39,659 nucleotides of DNA from Kitasatospora papulosa (GCF_000717245.1 NZ_JNYQ01000026.1:1-39659); one strand, 5' to 3'; counted from the stretch's first letter, positions 8,247-16,660 are shown. Notes: a model not told the origin generated them from the sequence alone. Translations and numbers: made by a program.

Positions 8247-8430
8247 ACCCCGAACCCTAGCGCAGTTGGACGACATTTAGCGCAAGATTCGGCATTAGTT
8301 GCACATCAGTTGGACGCATGCGTTACGGTCGCCATCAGGACAACGGAACGGCGAGACTGCGGGCAACGCCTCGCGCCGTCCGGTGCTCCAGAGAATCCGC
8401 AGGTCGTGAGGGAGTGAGGGAGTGGTGGGT
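8247..8430. promoter_or_regulatory. Divergent promoter region with direct repeats
   Basis: This 180-base stretch separates the leftward Tap-like gene from the rightward helicase gene. CAGTTGGACG occurs at 8262-8271 and again at 8307-8316, 45 bases apart, flanking an A+T-richer core (around 8272-8300) where the Tap promoter should lie. The repeats are candidate binding sites for the helix-turn-helix of the Tap-like protein. Exact promoter boxes could not be assigned. Confidence 0.35.
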
Positions 8431-11385
8431 ATGCAGGGGATCTCGCTTCGGCCGCATCAGGTCGAGGCCGTGGACTCGATCATCGAGGGCCTGGCCCTCC
8501 CCCTCGATGGCTCGATGCCCGCTTGGGGGCGGCGCGGGCAGGTCCACATGTCCACCGGCTCGGGCAAGACCATCACGGCTGCGGTGGCCGCGCTTCGGAT
8601 GGTTCCCCGGGGCGTGGTCGGCGTCCTAGTCCCGACCCTGGATCTCCTCACTCAGACCGTGGAAGCCTGGCGGGCGGTCGGCCACAGCGCCCCGGCCGTC
8701 GCGGTGTGCAGTCTCGGGGCGGATCCGCTGCTGGAAGCCCTCGATGTGCGGTGCACGACCAACCCGACCCAACTTGCTCTGTGGACCGGTGGCGAGGGTC
8801 CGCTGCTGGTGTTCGCGACGTACGCCAGCCTCTCCCCCCAAGGGCTGGACGACGACCAGGGCGACGAGGAGACGGGCGCCGCGCCGGGCGCCCTGGAACG
8901 CGCACTGCGCGGCTCCTACGGCCAGACCATGCGGCCGTTTGACCTCCTGGTGGTCGATGAGGCCCACAGAACTTCAGGTGATCTTGGTAAGGCGTGGGCC
9001 GCTGTCCACGACCAGGCGCGGGTGCCTGCGGTGCGACGGTTGTACATGACGGCCACCCCCCGGTTGTGGGAGGCCTCGCCCGGGAGTGCCGGCGCGGACG
9101 AGACCGGCGGGCGTCTGGTCGCCTCGATGGACGACGAGACGTTGTACGGGCCGGTGCTGTTCGAGTTCGGGCTGATGGAGAGCGTCGAGCGTGGCGTCCT
9201 GGCCCGGTTCGAGATCGACGTCCTAGAGATCCGTGACCCGCAGTCACCCGGACCCGACGCGTCGGTGGAAGAGCGGCGCGGCCGTCGCCTCGCCGCGCTC
9301 CAGGAAGCGCTGCTCAAGCACGCGGACACCACCGGGGTGCGGTCGTTCATGACGTTCCACTCACGCACCCTGGACGCCATGAGTTTTGCCCGTGCGCTGC
9401 CGGAGACGGCAGCCGAGCTCCACGCCACCGACCCTGTCACCTACCCCGGGCGGGTCGGTGCGGAATGGCTGTCCGGGGAACACCCCGCCGTCCACCGCCG
9501 TGCGGTTCTGAGGAGGTTCGCGGACGGGATCGACGCGGAGGGGTGGGTCACCGAGCTGATCGTGCTCTCCAGTTGCCGGGTACTCGGTGAAGGGGTCGAC
9601 ATCCGGGGCAAGCGCGGAGTTGGCGCGGTCGTGTTCGCGGACACCCGCAGTTCGCCCGTGGACATCGTTCAGGTCATCGGGCGGGGCCTGCGCCAGGACC
9701 CCAGCGAGGACAAGGTGTCCCGCATCGTCGTGCCCGTCTTCCTGGAGCCCGGAGAGGACCCGTCCGACATGATGGCGTCCCCCAGCTACCGGCCCCTGGT
9801 AGCCGTGCTCCAGGGCCTGCGGGCCCATGACGAACGAGTCATCGAGCGCATGACGCTGGGCACCACCACCGCCCGGGGAAAGGCGACGTCCGTCGTCGCG
9901 CTCGATCCCGTCCGCGAGGAAGGCGACGACGGCGACGGCCAGGAGCACGACGCCGACGAGGACCAGGAGCACGGGCCCGACATCGAGGCGGCGGCCGGGA
10001 CCAAGGACAGCACCGAGGACGACGCGGCCGGAACCGGCGCCCAGGACGAGAGCGGTACCGAGGACGACGGGGACGAGCACGCGGGCAGCAACGTGCCGTT
10101 GCTGCGGTTCTCTCTCCCCCGCGACCCCGGGACCATCGCCCTGTTCCTGCGCACCCGCGTCCTGCACCCCGACTCCGAGATCTGGCTCACCGGGTACAAC
10201 GCCCTGCGCCATTGGGTCGAGGAGCACCGGAGTGCTGAGGTGCCGCTGGACGCGTCGGTGGAACTCGGGGAGGAGCGCATCGCGTATGCGCTGGGCGCAT
10301 GGGTCAGCGAACAGCGCCGCGCGTTCCGGCTCGGCACGCTCAAGGCGTGGCGGGCCGATCTGCTGAACGAGCTCGGGATGGTGTGGTCGGTCGCGGATGC
10401 CGGGTTCTGGAAGAACCTCACCGCGGCCCGCGCCTACCACGCGGTGCACGGCAGCCTCGCGGCGCCGAAGGACGCTGTGGTCGAAGGGGTGGCGGTTGGT
10501 CAGTGGCTCGCCAATTTGCGCAAGGCCGGCGGGCTCGGCAAGGACGAGGTCCGGGCGGCGGAGCGGCGGGCGGCGCTGGAGGCCATCGACCCGGAGTGGC
10601 ACCCCGGCTGGTCCGTCGAGTGGCAGCGCCACTACGCCACCGCACGCGCCCTCCTGGCCGAGGAGGGCGGACTCACCGAGGTCCTGCCCGGTGTCCTCGT
10701 CCACGGCTGCGACGTCGGCACATGGATCAACCGACAGCGCGACGCTGCCACGTGGGAGGCGCTGTTGCCCGAGCAGCAGAAGCGGCTGGAGGCGCTGGGG
10801 CTGACGCCCCTGCCCGCAGCACCGGCCAAGAAGACGCCGTCCACGACCGGGGCGTTCGAGCGCGGGATCCTCGCCCTGGAGCAGTACCGGGCCCGCACAG
10901 GTACCGTGACGGTGCCCCGAGCCCACATCGAAACCGTGGTCGTCGACGGCGAGGAACACCCCGTCAAGCTCGGTGTATTTCTCACGAATTCCAAGACCAG
11001 GCGGGCCAAGCTTGTTGATCTTCCAGGACGCCTGCTCGAACCGGTGGCCGCGCGTCTCCCGCGCGCTGGTCGCCTTCCAGCCCCGCACCGTGCGGACGTA
11101 GGACCCTCGCTGCCAGAGGCTCACACGGGCCCTGGCCCCGTCCTGCCAGCCGTCCAGGAGCGCCCTCACCTCGCGCACCTTCAGCCCCTCCCCGATGACA
11201 CCGATACCCACCGGCCCGTCCTCGGCGGTCCCGCTCGCACTCGCGGGCCCCTGGCCCAGACATCCCCACACCATCACAGACACCACCACACACATAATCT
11301 TTCGCATGACGTGCCCAACGGGCCCCCGTGCCCGCAGGGCACCCCCGCCACCGCTCTCTCACCCGCGAGAGCGACCAGACCATGA
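8431..11385 (+). CDS. HA-domain DEAD/DEAH helicase, 3' end chimeric
   Basis: A superfamily 2 helicase with Walker A (STGSGKT, encoded near 8550), a VVDEAH box (near 8955), a TATPR motif and helicase motifs V/VI (VIGRGLRQDP near 9675). A long acidic linker follows, then several helicase-associated (HA) repeats (GVAVGQWLANLRK, DVGTWINRQRD, KLGVFLTNSKTRRAKL). Such proteins are frequent on Streptomyces linear replicons and are thought to act on DNA, with no precise role established. ATG 8431 follows AGGGAG by eight bases; GTG 8422 is an alternative. After RAKL, near 11010, the protein stops resembling the family and becomes Pro/His-rich, because the frame runs antisense through another gene. About 15 normal residues seem to be missing, with 125 foreign ones added. 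It may still be functional. Confidence 0.75.
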   Translation: MQGISLRPHQVEAVDSIIEGLALPLDGSMPAWGRRGQVHMSTGSGKTITAAVAALRMVPRGVVGVLVPTLDLLTQTVEAWRAVGHSAPAVAVCSLGADPLLEALDVRCTTNPTQLALWTGGEGPLLVFATYASLSPQGLDDDQGDEETGAAPGALERALRGSYGQTMRPFDLLVVDEAHRTSGDLGKAWAAVHDQARVPAVRRLYMTATPRLWEASPGSAGADETGGRLVASMDDETLYGPVLFEFGLMESVERGVLARFEIDVLEIRDPQSPGPDASVEERRGRRLAALQEALLKHADTTGVRSFMTFHSRTLDAMSFARALPETAAELHATDPVTYPGRVGAEWLSGEHPAVHRRAVLRRFADGIDAEGWVTELIVLSSCRVLGEGVDIRGKRGVGAVVFADTRSSPVDIVQVIGRGLRQDPSEDKVSRIVVPVFLEPGEDPSDMMASPSYRPLVAVLQGLRAHDERVIERMTLGTTTARGKATSVVALDPVREEGDDGDGQEHDADEDQEHGPDIEAAAGTKDSTEDDAAGTGAQDESGTEDDGDEHAGSNVPLLRFSLPRDPGTIALFLRTRVLHPDSEIWLTGYNALRHWVEEHRSAEVPLDASVELGEERIAYALGAWVSEQRRAFRLGTLKAWRADLLNELGMVWSVADAGFWKNLTAARAYHAVHGSLAAPKDAVVEGVAVGQWLANLRKAGGLGKDEVRAAERRAALEAIDPEWHPGWSVEWQRHYATARALLAEEGGLTEVLPGVLVHGCDVGTWINRQRDAATWEALLPEQQKRLEALGLTPLPAAPAKKTPSTTGAFERGILALEQYRARTGTVTVPRAHIETVVVDGEEHPVKLGVFLTNSKTRRAKLVDLPGRLLEPVAARLPRAGRLPAPHRADVGPSLPEAHTGPGPVLPAVQERPHLAHLQPLPDDTDTHRPVLGGPARTRGPLAQTSPHHHRHHHTHNLSHDVPNGPPCPQGTPATALSPARATRP
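11008..11307 (-). pseudogene. Broken gene for a small secreted protein
   Basis: Read leftward from ATG 11307, the frame begins MRKIMCVVVSVMVWGCLGQG and then PASASG, a clear signal peptide, followed by GVIGEGLKVREVRALLDGWQ and a WKATSARETRG/ASWKINK section. This resembles small secreted Streptomyces proteins of unknown function. At about 11010 the match ends and the frame continues only as antisense of the helicase. The 3' part is therefore missing. The upstream ribosome binding site is weak. Confidence 0.45.
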
Positions 11386-11549
11386 GGGCGCGGCCCAGGA
11401 CAGGCAGACAGCTCGGGCAGCCGCTTGAGATCATCTACCGGCCGGACCGGCGAACACTCCGCGCCGGTCCGGCACTTCCCCCCTCGCGCTGGGGAGTCGG
11501 CCTTCCGGAAACCGGCGTGGCGCGCGGGGCCGGCTGGCAGCCTGAGCGC

Positions 11550-11822
11550 ATGACCGCGCACACCCGGCCCCGCATCTACGGGACCGACCACGACAGCACC
11601 GCCCCCCACACCACCCTGCCCGGCCACGACTACGTCGAGCTGAGCGGCGGACCGCTCGACGGGCAGTTGCTGGACGTCACCGGCCTCACCGCCGACGAAC
11701 GCACCGCAGGCGCCTCCCTGATCACCCCGCACAGCGCGTACGGGCCCGGCGGGCGCGCCTCTTACGGGCCGACCTTCACCCGCCCCGACGGCCCATGGGT
11801 CTGGGAAGGCGACGTCCCCTGA
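11550..11822 (+). CDS. Small conserved hypothetical protein
   Basis: A 90-residue protein beginning at ATG 11550; the in-frame extension back to 11328 is Arg/Pro-rich and lacks coding character. The core YVELSGGPLDGQLLDVTG, then SAYGPGGRASYGP and a WVWEGDVP end, matches a small family that I recall as common in Streptomyces plasmids and phages, with no known role. No strong ribosome binding site precedes the ATG. A strong hairpin follows 85 bases downstream. Confidence 0.55.
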   Translation: MTAHTRPRIYGTDHDSTAPHTTLPGHDYVELSGGPLDGQLLDVTGLTADERTAGASLITPHSAYGPGGRASYGPTFTRPDGPWVWEGDVP

Positions 11823-11906
11823 CCCTGCACCCGCAACCGGCCCCCGGGGCTGTCGTTACCAGGACTCAGGCTGAGCAGCCCATCCCCCGTTGGACCGCTC
11901 GCCCCT

Positions 11907-11939
11907 CGAACGCCCCACAGGCCGTCTGTGGGGCGTTCG
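11907..11939. terminator. Perfect 14-bp hairpin terminator
   Basis: The arms 11907-11920 and 11926-11939 are perfectly complementary around a 5-base loop. It follows the gene ending at 11822 and faces the partition operon, so it may work in both directions. Confidence 0.75.
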
Positions 11940-11994
11940 CTGTAGTCCGGTGCGCCCCGGTGCAGGCCGCTGTCGTCAGGGATTCACGCGGCTC

Positions 11995-12050
11995 CCAATG
12001 AGGCGTTGGCGGTCCTTCCAAATTTGGAAGGACCGCCAACGCCTCATTGG
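11995..12050. repeat. Perfect 56-bp palindrome at the end of the parB-like gene
   Basis: The sequence reads identically on both strands for 56 bases, centred on AAATTT at 12020-12025, with no loop. It covers the last two codons and stop of the leftward parB-like gene. It could act as a terminator, but a zero-loop palindrome of this length is unusual for one. A partition site or other structural DNA signal is an alternative. Confidence 0.85.
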
Positions 12051-12910
12051 CCCTTGCCTTCTCGGCTCTTCATCCAGCGGAGCAACGCCTGATAGACACG
12101 GGGATCCTCGGTGTCCGCGAAGGCTGCGGTCAGAGTGCTGGTCAGTTCTCGCTGGGAGATTCGACCACGCTTCAGCTCATCAGCGAGCTGCCGCGCACGA
12201 CTGCTGACCGCTTGGCGCAACGCAGGGTCACCCGCGTCTTCGAGGTCCTTCTTTTCGGAGCGCTGCTCCTGATCAGGTTCCGTCAGAATCTTCTCGGCCT
12301 GGTGACGAATGGCGTCGACAGATTCGTCGGCGTTGCGCGGGCCAGGCAGCTCTCGAACGACGTCAGTGATCGCTTTCGCAGTGACCTTGGGGAGAGCTTC
12401 GCGCAGCATGGCGTGCAGGGTGGCGGCGGCATCGACGCCGTATCGCTCGACGACCGGCAGGAGCGCTTCAACGTGGGATCGGGTGAGCTTGGGGACATCG
12501 GGCAGCAGGCGAGCGGCCAGGGGCCAGCCTCGGCGCATCCGGCTGGAGTCAGCCAAGGTGACGTCCCAGTCTTCCAGCAGGGCATCGAAATTGGCGTAGC
12601 GGGCGCGGTAGAGGTGTCGCTTGGCGACGGCGTCCAGGGCCTTGCCAGTCATCCAGAACGTCGCGTGGTGGGAGCGGACTGCCTGTTCACACAGTTCGAG
12701 GTCCGCACGGTCGGCGTCTGTGAGGCTTTCCCCGTATGCGATGGCTGGGTCAGGGATCGCGTCCAGGCCCTTTGGGGCTGGAGCTGTGCTCTCGGGGTTG
12801 CTCTTCTTGCGGGCCAGGCCGGCGAGCCCGGAGGCGCGGCGGGGACGGTCGCCCAGGCCGAACCTTCCGGCGGTGGTTTCGTCGGCGGTGGTCTCGTCGG
12901 TAGTGGTCAT
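12044..12910 (-). CDS. ParB-type partition partner (probable)
   Basis: A 288-residue, mostly helical, charged protein encoded immediately after parA with an ATGA overlap (12907-12910), the standard layout of a partition operon. The N-terminal 45 residues are Thr- and Arg-rich and low in complexity. The middle has TDADRADLELCEQAVRSHHA, a FWMTGKALDAVAKRHLYRAR segment and LLPDVPKLTRSHVEALLPVV, which look like DNA-binding helices. I do not see the classical ParB nuclease box, so the assignment rests on position and general character. Its 3' end lies within the perfect 56-bp palindrome. Confidence 0.6.
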   Translation of the reverse strand: MTTTDETTADETTAGRFGLGDRPRRASGLAGLARKKSNPESTAPAPKGLDAIPDPAIAYGESLTDADRADLELCEQAVRSHHATFWMTGKALDAVAKRHLYRARYANFDALLEDWDVTLADSSRMRRGWPLAARLLPDVPKLTRSHVEALLPVVERYGVDAAATLHAMLREALPKVTAKAITDVVRELPGPRNADESVDAIRHQAEKILTEPDQEQRSEKKDLEDAGDPALRQAVSSRARQLADELKRGRISQRELTSTLTAAFADTEDPRVYQALLRWMKSREGKGQ

Positions 12911-13833
12911 GCTGCTTCCTCTGCGGCGGCCCGGGTCAAGATCTCTCGGGCGAGCGTAGCGAGGTCTTCCGCGACCGATGCGGAGGTGGTGGAGATAACG
13001 GCGCCGGTACTACGTCCGGCCCGCAGGTCGTAGAAGGTCGGGTTGCTCGCGACGGCCTCTTCCAGTTCGTGGATGAGCCGGCCGTGGCTGCGGGCGTCCT
13101 GTCCTACGGCCTCGGAGTATCTGACGATTGTGTCCATGAGGTATGCGTCCGTGCCGAGTTCTTCGGTGATCCATTTGCGGGCGTTGCGGTGGATCTGCTT
13201 GGACGCGCTGCCGGTGGCGTAGAGGACGACGCCGAGGAGTTCGAGTTCGGGGTTGACGCTGCGGCGTACCAGTTGGACCTGTCGGGAGATGCTGCCGAGG
13301 CCGTCCGTGATGCTCGCCATGTCGGAGCGGGTGGGTGCGATCATCCAGCGGGCGGCGGACAGGGCCAGTTGCTGGAGTGGCGGGTTCTCCGGAGCGCTGT
13401 CCAGGACGACGAGGTCGTACTCCTGGGCGATAGGGGCCAGGCACACGGCGAGGGCGAGGGCCTGGCGGTGGGCTTGCAGCCGGAAGGTCGCAGCGAGCAT
13501 GTCGGGGGCGGCGCCGATGTGGTGACCACCGACCACGACGTCGAGGCCCGGCCGCACGTCGCGTACGGGCTCCAGCGGTCGGCCGGTGCGCAGGGACTCG
13601 AAGAATGCCTCTCCCTCGTCGTCGACAGCGGTCTTCCGGTAGCCGAGGTCCCGGCCGACGTTGCCTTGGCCGTTGACGTCGACCAGGAGGACGCGCCCTT
13701 CGTCGGCAGCGACCAGACCGGCGAAGTTCGAGGCGAGCGTGGTCTTGCCCACGCCGCCCTTTCCGTTGGCAATGACGTAGGTGCGACTCAGGTCGTCCCG
13801 GTTGATCAGCGGGGTGTCGTCGTCATCCAGCAT
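12907..13833 (-). CDS. parA: ParA-family partition ATPase
   Basis: A 308-residue ATPase with a deviant Walker A motif (NGKGGVGKTT at residues 23-32), a VLLVDVNGQGNVGRD segment (Walker A' region) and YDLVVLDSAPENPPLQQLAL (Walker B), all characteristic of ParA/Soj proteins that segregate plasmids. ATG 13833 is preceded by AGGAG at nine bases; the longer frame to 13926 has no ribosome binding site and runs through upstream hairpin DNA. It overlaps the next gene by four bases. The Asp of the A' box is followed by NGQ rather than the usual PQ pattern, a small deviation. Confidence 0.9.
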   Translation of the reverse strand: MLDDDDTPLINRDDLSRTYVIANGKGGVGKTTLASNFAGLVAADEGRVLLVDVNGQGNVGRDLGYRKTAVDDEGEAFFESLRTGRPLEPVRDVRPGLDVVVGGHHIGAAPDMLAATFRLQAHRQALALAVCLAPIAQEYDLVVLDSAPENPPLQQLALSAARWMIAPTRSDMASITDGLGSISRQVQLVRRSVNPELELLGVVLYATGSASKQIHRNARKWITEELGTDAYLMDTIVRYSEAVGQDARSHGRLIHELEEAVASNPTFYDLRAGRSTGAVISTTSASVAEDLATLAREILTRAAAEEAA

Positions 13834-13915
13834 GGCTGCTGCTCCTGTCGGTACGGGGTCGTGCCGCCCGTATGCTCCCACGCGGGTGCGGGCCGGAACG
13901 CACCGATGCGGGCCC

Positions 13916-13932
13916 CCGTCCGTCACGGACGG
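13916..13932. terminator. Short hairpin downstream of the 14400-13942 gene
   Basis: An 8-bp perfect stem (CCGTCCGT and its complement) closes around one base just beyond the stop of the leftward gene. It may weakly end or pause transcription ahead of parA. Confidence 0.35.
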
Positions 13933-13941
13933 ATGCCACCG

Positions 13942-14400
13942 CTAGGAAGCGGCGTGCCCGTCAGTGTCGTTCGGGGTGCCTCCTGTGGGCCTCCGTGTGG
14001 TCTTCAGCTCGGCTTCGAGGAGATGGTCACGGCCCTGGGCGAGGTCCTGGACGAGCTGGCGTTCCAGAGCGGTGAAGGGGCGGTAGTAGGTCTCGTTGTA
14101 GGCCTCGATGATCTGGAAGGTCCAGTGGCCCGGGATGACGTTGCGTCCCAGCAAGTCCCGCTCGACGGTGTCGGCTTCGTCGGTGTGGCCGGCCTCGCGT
14201 AGCAGCCTGACGGCGTCACCGATCTGGAAATCAGCGGTGCCGGTCAATTGGTGGAATTCGTAGAGGGCACCGCGGGCCCGTTCCGTGGTCTCCAGTGCTT
14301 TGGACAGGGCTCCCAGGGCCTCAACGGTCTTGTCACTCACACCTGCGGGGCGTTGGTGCGCGTCGTCTGGGGTGCTGCTCTCTTCGTCGCTCACGTCCAC
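13942..14400 (-). CDS. Conserved hypothetical protein upstream of parA
   Basis: A soluble, helical protein of 152 residues if it starts at GTG 14400 (GTG 14394 is also possible; the longer frame to 14544 crosses a terminator hairpin). The conserved-looking core is ARGALYEFHQLTGTADFQIG, then RLLREAGHTDEADTVERDLL, VIPGHWTFQIIEAYNETYYR and ALERQLVQDLAQGRDHL. I recall similar proteins in many Streptomyces genomes without a named function. It lies 108 bases upstream of parA in the same direction and could be transcribed with it. Confidence 0.62.
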   Translation of the reverse strand: MDVSDEESSTPDDAHQRPAGVSDKTVEALGALSKALETTERARGALYEFHQLTGTADFQIGDAVRLLREAGHTDEADTVERDLLGRNVIPGHWTFQIIEAYNETYYRPFTALERQLVQDLAQGRDHLLEAELKTTRRPTGGTPNDTDGHAAS

Positions 14401-14481
14401 ACGCCTGCCCTGAATACCGTTCCGCTTACCAAATGGTCTGCGGCAGTCGGCTGCGGCGCGGCTCCTCCCGGAACGCAAAAA

Positions 14482-14516
14482 AGCCCCGCCGCACCCTGGG
14501 CGGGCACGGCGGGGCT
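14482..14516 (-). terminator. Rho-independent terminator (leftward)
   Basis: A 10-bp G+C-rich stem (14482-14491 with 14507-14516) is followed, when read leftward, by six T residues. It ends the transcript of the 55-residue gene at 14737-14570. Confidence 0.8.
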
Positions 14517-14569
14517 CGGTCATATTCGCGGGTTGGGTCGTCACGGCCTTCCGGTGGTGAGACGGCCGG

Positions 14570-14737
14570 TCACTCCACTCCCAGGGCCTCGGCTACTGCC
14601 GTGCGCGCACGCGCGAGATCAGCCTCGGATACGCCCTCGTCCTCCTCCACGGTGTCGAGCCACCCCGTGATGTCCTGCGGGAGCCAGCTGCGGTCAAAGT
14701 TCGGGATCTCCAGTGCGGTCCGACCGGATGTGCTCAT
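14570..14737 (-). CDS. Small acidic protein, 55 residues
   Basis: The frame starts at ATG 14737 with AAGGG about nine bases upstream and ends in TGA at 14570. It is followed by a T-tailed terminator, so this is a complete small transcription unit. The peptide (MSTSGRTALEIPNFDRSWLP, then a Glu/Asp-rich helix ending in EALGVE) is strongly acidic and soluble. I know no family. A RiPP precursor seems unlikely because the C-terminus has no Cys, Ser or Thr core. A small regulator or antitoxin-like peptide would fit, without direct evidence. Confidence 0.5.
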   Translation of the reverse strand: MSTSGRTALEIPNFDRSWLPQDITGWLDTVEEDEGVSEADLARARTAVAEALGVE

Positions 14738-14815
14738 GTGATGTGCCCTTCTCTTACGGCGTGGTGCACGACTGAGGTCGGGATGTGCTGTCCTGGCGGT
14801 TCGGCTGTTGGGTGA

Positions 14816-15739
14816 TCACCGCATGGAGGTGCGGTCGGAGACCAGGCCGGCGATCGCCAGATGGGTCTCGTCGTAGTACTCGCGACGTCCGATGTACCGC
14901 TGAAGGGGCCGCCACTGCTTGTGCTCGGCGTTGGCGTGCTCGACGCAGATCCGCTCCGAGGACTGCTGCTTGCGAGCCTGTTCCCATGCCGTGACCTCGT
15001 TGGCCGGGGCATCCTTGCCGGGCTTCTTCGGCGGTGCCTGGACCTGGTCGGGAAACTGTTTGGCCAGGCCCCGGTACCCGGCGTCGACTTTCGCCTTGAC
15101 CGTGGGATACCGCTCGAACAGGTCGCCGATCCCCTCGGTGTTCACCGCCGTCTGATCGTGCATGCGGCCCGGCCGGATCGCGCCCGTCCACAGGGTGCGG
15201 CCCTTCGCATCGGTGATGACGGTGGCCTTCTTGGTGTTCTGCCGCATCTTCCCGGAGACGAAGGCCCGACGGCCGGGCCTGCCGGCCTTCGGGCGCCGTA
15301 CCCGCACCTCGGTGCCGTCGAGCCGCAGCTCAACGCCCCGCGCGTCGGCGTAGGCGAAAACGTCGGCCATCGTGTGCAAGCGCAGTCCGGCCTCGCCGGG
15401 GACCGCGAAACCGCGCGCCGCCAAGAGCGGGCGGATCTCATGGACGGCGCGGGTGATGGTGGAGCGGTCCACGCCGTAGAAGACGGCCAGAACCGCGTGC
15501 GGGAGCTGGAACCGCAGGACCACCAGGGTAGCGATCACCCGATCGGCGAAAACCAGTTGATGGCCAGGCCCGCCGCCCTCGGCCCGCAGGCGGTCGTGAC
15601 CTCGGCGGTCACGCAGCAGGGAATCCTGCCGCGCCTTCCACGGGACAGCCAACTCGGCGATGAGCGCACCAAGTCGATGCCTCTGGATGCCAGTGCAGAT
15701 ATGATGCGAAAGAGCCGTACGGGCCAAGGCAGACGTCAC
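14816..15739 (-). CDS. IS5-type transposase (DDE_Tnp_4-like)
   Basis: A transposase of about 307 residues. The N-terminal part has a helix-turn-helix (VIATLVVLRFQLPHAVLAVF, then YGVDRSTITRAVHEIRPLL). The catalytic core shows RLDGTEVRVRRP (first Asp), VDAGYRGL (second Asp) and a C-terminal region with Glu around CVEHANAEHK, the DDE order of IS5-group enzymes. GTG 15739 with GGGGAG just upstream fits the usual N-terminus; the frame continues upstream to 15847 without coding character. I could not find terminal inverted repeats in the flanks (14738-14815 and 15740-15895), so the element may be an incomplete relic. It separates the partition region from decayed genes. Confidence 0.82.
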   Translation of the reverse strand: MTSALARTALSHHICTGIQRHRLGALIAELAVPWKARQDSLLRDRRGHDRLRAEGGGPGHQLVFADRVIATLVVLRFQLPHAVLAVFYGVDRSTITRAVHEIRPLLAARGFAVPGEAGLRLHTMADVFAYADARGVELRLDGTEVRVRRPKAGRPGRRAFVSGKMRQNTKKATVITDAKGRTLWTGAIRPGRMHDQTAVNTEGIGDLFERYPTVKAKVDAGYRGLAKQFPDQVQAPPKKPGKDAPANEVTAWEQARKQQSSERICVEHANAEHKQWRPLQRYIGRREYYDETHLAIAGLVSDRTSMR

Positions 15740-15930
15740 GCTCTCCCCAACCCGTAGGGCTCTCCTCACGTCACGGCCCGGCCGTCTCCTCCCACACACG
15801 CCCGGTGCCCCAGTTCGACCATTTCTCGCCTCAGCTTGGCCCAGCACAGCGTTTCTGGCGGGGGTACTTTAGGTCGATTGCCGCCCCGCCTCATCAAAGT
15901 TGAGGCGCGACGCGGTCGAGCCGAAGTCCC

Positions 15931-16413
15931 TTACCACCGGAGTTCACTGTCGTAGAGGCGCCGGTGCCACCATCCGCCGCCTCGCCAGAAGCGCCGGTAG
16001 GCGTGCGGGTCGGGCAGGGTCCGGCGTCGGAGCTCGGCGTCCAGGGGCGCCAACAGTCGCCCGAGTTCGGCGCGGGCGGGCAAGGGCAGCAAGTGCAACG
16101 CTTCTTCCAGGATGTCCCGGGCATTCGCCACATTGACGAGTGAGGACTCCGGGTGGGGAGAGATCTCGAAGCACAGGTCCAGGTAGCGGCCGGGCTGTCG
16201 CAGGAACGCCCGGTAGTGCCTGAGCGCGGCTTCCACCGCCCCGTCCCACAGGCCGTCCCACAGCCCGGCCCGGCAGTCGTCGTGCTCACGTTCCGTGCGC
16301 TGGATCTCGGCGCAGGTGCGTTCGGATAGCCCGGGAATTCGATCGGTCCAAGGGCCCCAGACGGGCGGGACCGGATTTTCGGCGCGCAGCGCGCCGGGCC
16401 GTCTACGCGGCAT
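15931..16413 (-). CDS. Hypothetical protein
   Basis: A 160-residue protein starting at ATG 16413, with AAAGG four bases upstream, and ending in TAA. It is helical and acidic in the middle (ALRHYRAFLRQPGRYLDLCF, NARDILEEALHLLPLPARAE), with a Trp-rich end (FWRGGGWWHRRLYDSELRW). The pattern looks like genuine Streptomyces coding sequence, but I do not recognise a family. It stands alone between a transposase and a pseudogene. Confidence 0.5.
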   Translation of the reverse strand: MPRRRPGALRAENPVPPVWGPWTDRIPGLSERTCAEIQRTEREHDDCRAGLWDGLWDGAVEAALRHYRAFLRQPGRYLDLCFEISPHPESSLVNVANARDILEEALHLLPLPARAELGRLLAPLDAELRRRTLPDPHAYRRFWRGGGWWHRRLYDSELRW

Positions 16414-16484
16414 GGGCCTTTCGGTAGGTCATCATGACCGACATCGTGCCGGACGGCCGGACGGCCCACAAGGCCCGACGGCCC

Positions 16485-16660
16485 TCACGGCCACCCGGAA
16501 AACTCGCACCAGACGATCTTCCCGGGCTTGCGCTCGTCGACACCTCACTTGTAGGACAGCACCTCGACGAACGGCAGCCCACGCTCCGTCTTATCGCGGG
16601 CCTCCGACGTCGGCGATGCGGCGCGGTGAGCCACCGCCGCTGTCGTGCACCACGCCGTTA
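16485..16660 (-). pseudogene. Remnant of a HATPase (anti-sigma-type kinase) gene
   Basis: Leftward, the frame reads RDKTERGLPFVEVLSYK, then a stop (TGA, complement of 16545-16547), then GVDERKPGKIVWCEFSGWP and a second stop. The two halves join into the usual C-terminal end of Streptomyces RsbW-like ATP-binding proteins, where a Trp normally stands in place of the stop. One G-to-A change therefore explains the interruption. The N-terminal catalytic part is not recognisable upstream, so the gene is also truncated. Confidence 0.6.

Noticed and set aside
9361..11307. A 648-codon open frame antisense to the helicase, beginning with a signal peptide
   Set aside because: Only the first 100 codons have coding character; the remainder is the mirror of the helicase and stays open because of high G+C.
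14738..15895. Terminal inverted repeats for the transposase at 14816-15739
   Set aside because: Comparison of both flanks gave only short chance matches, so no element boundaries are given.
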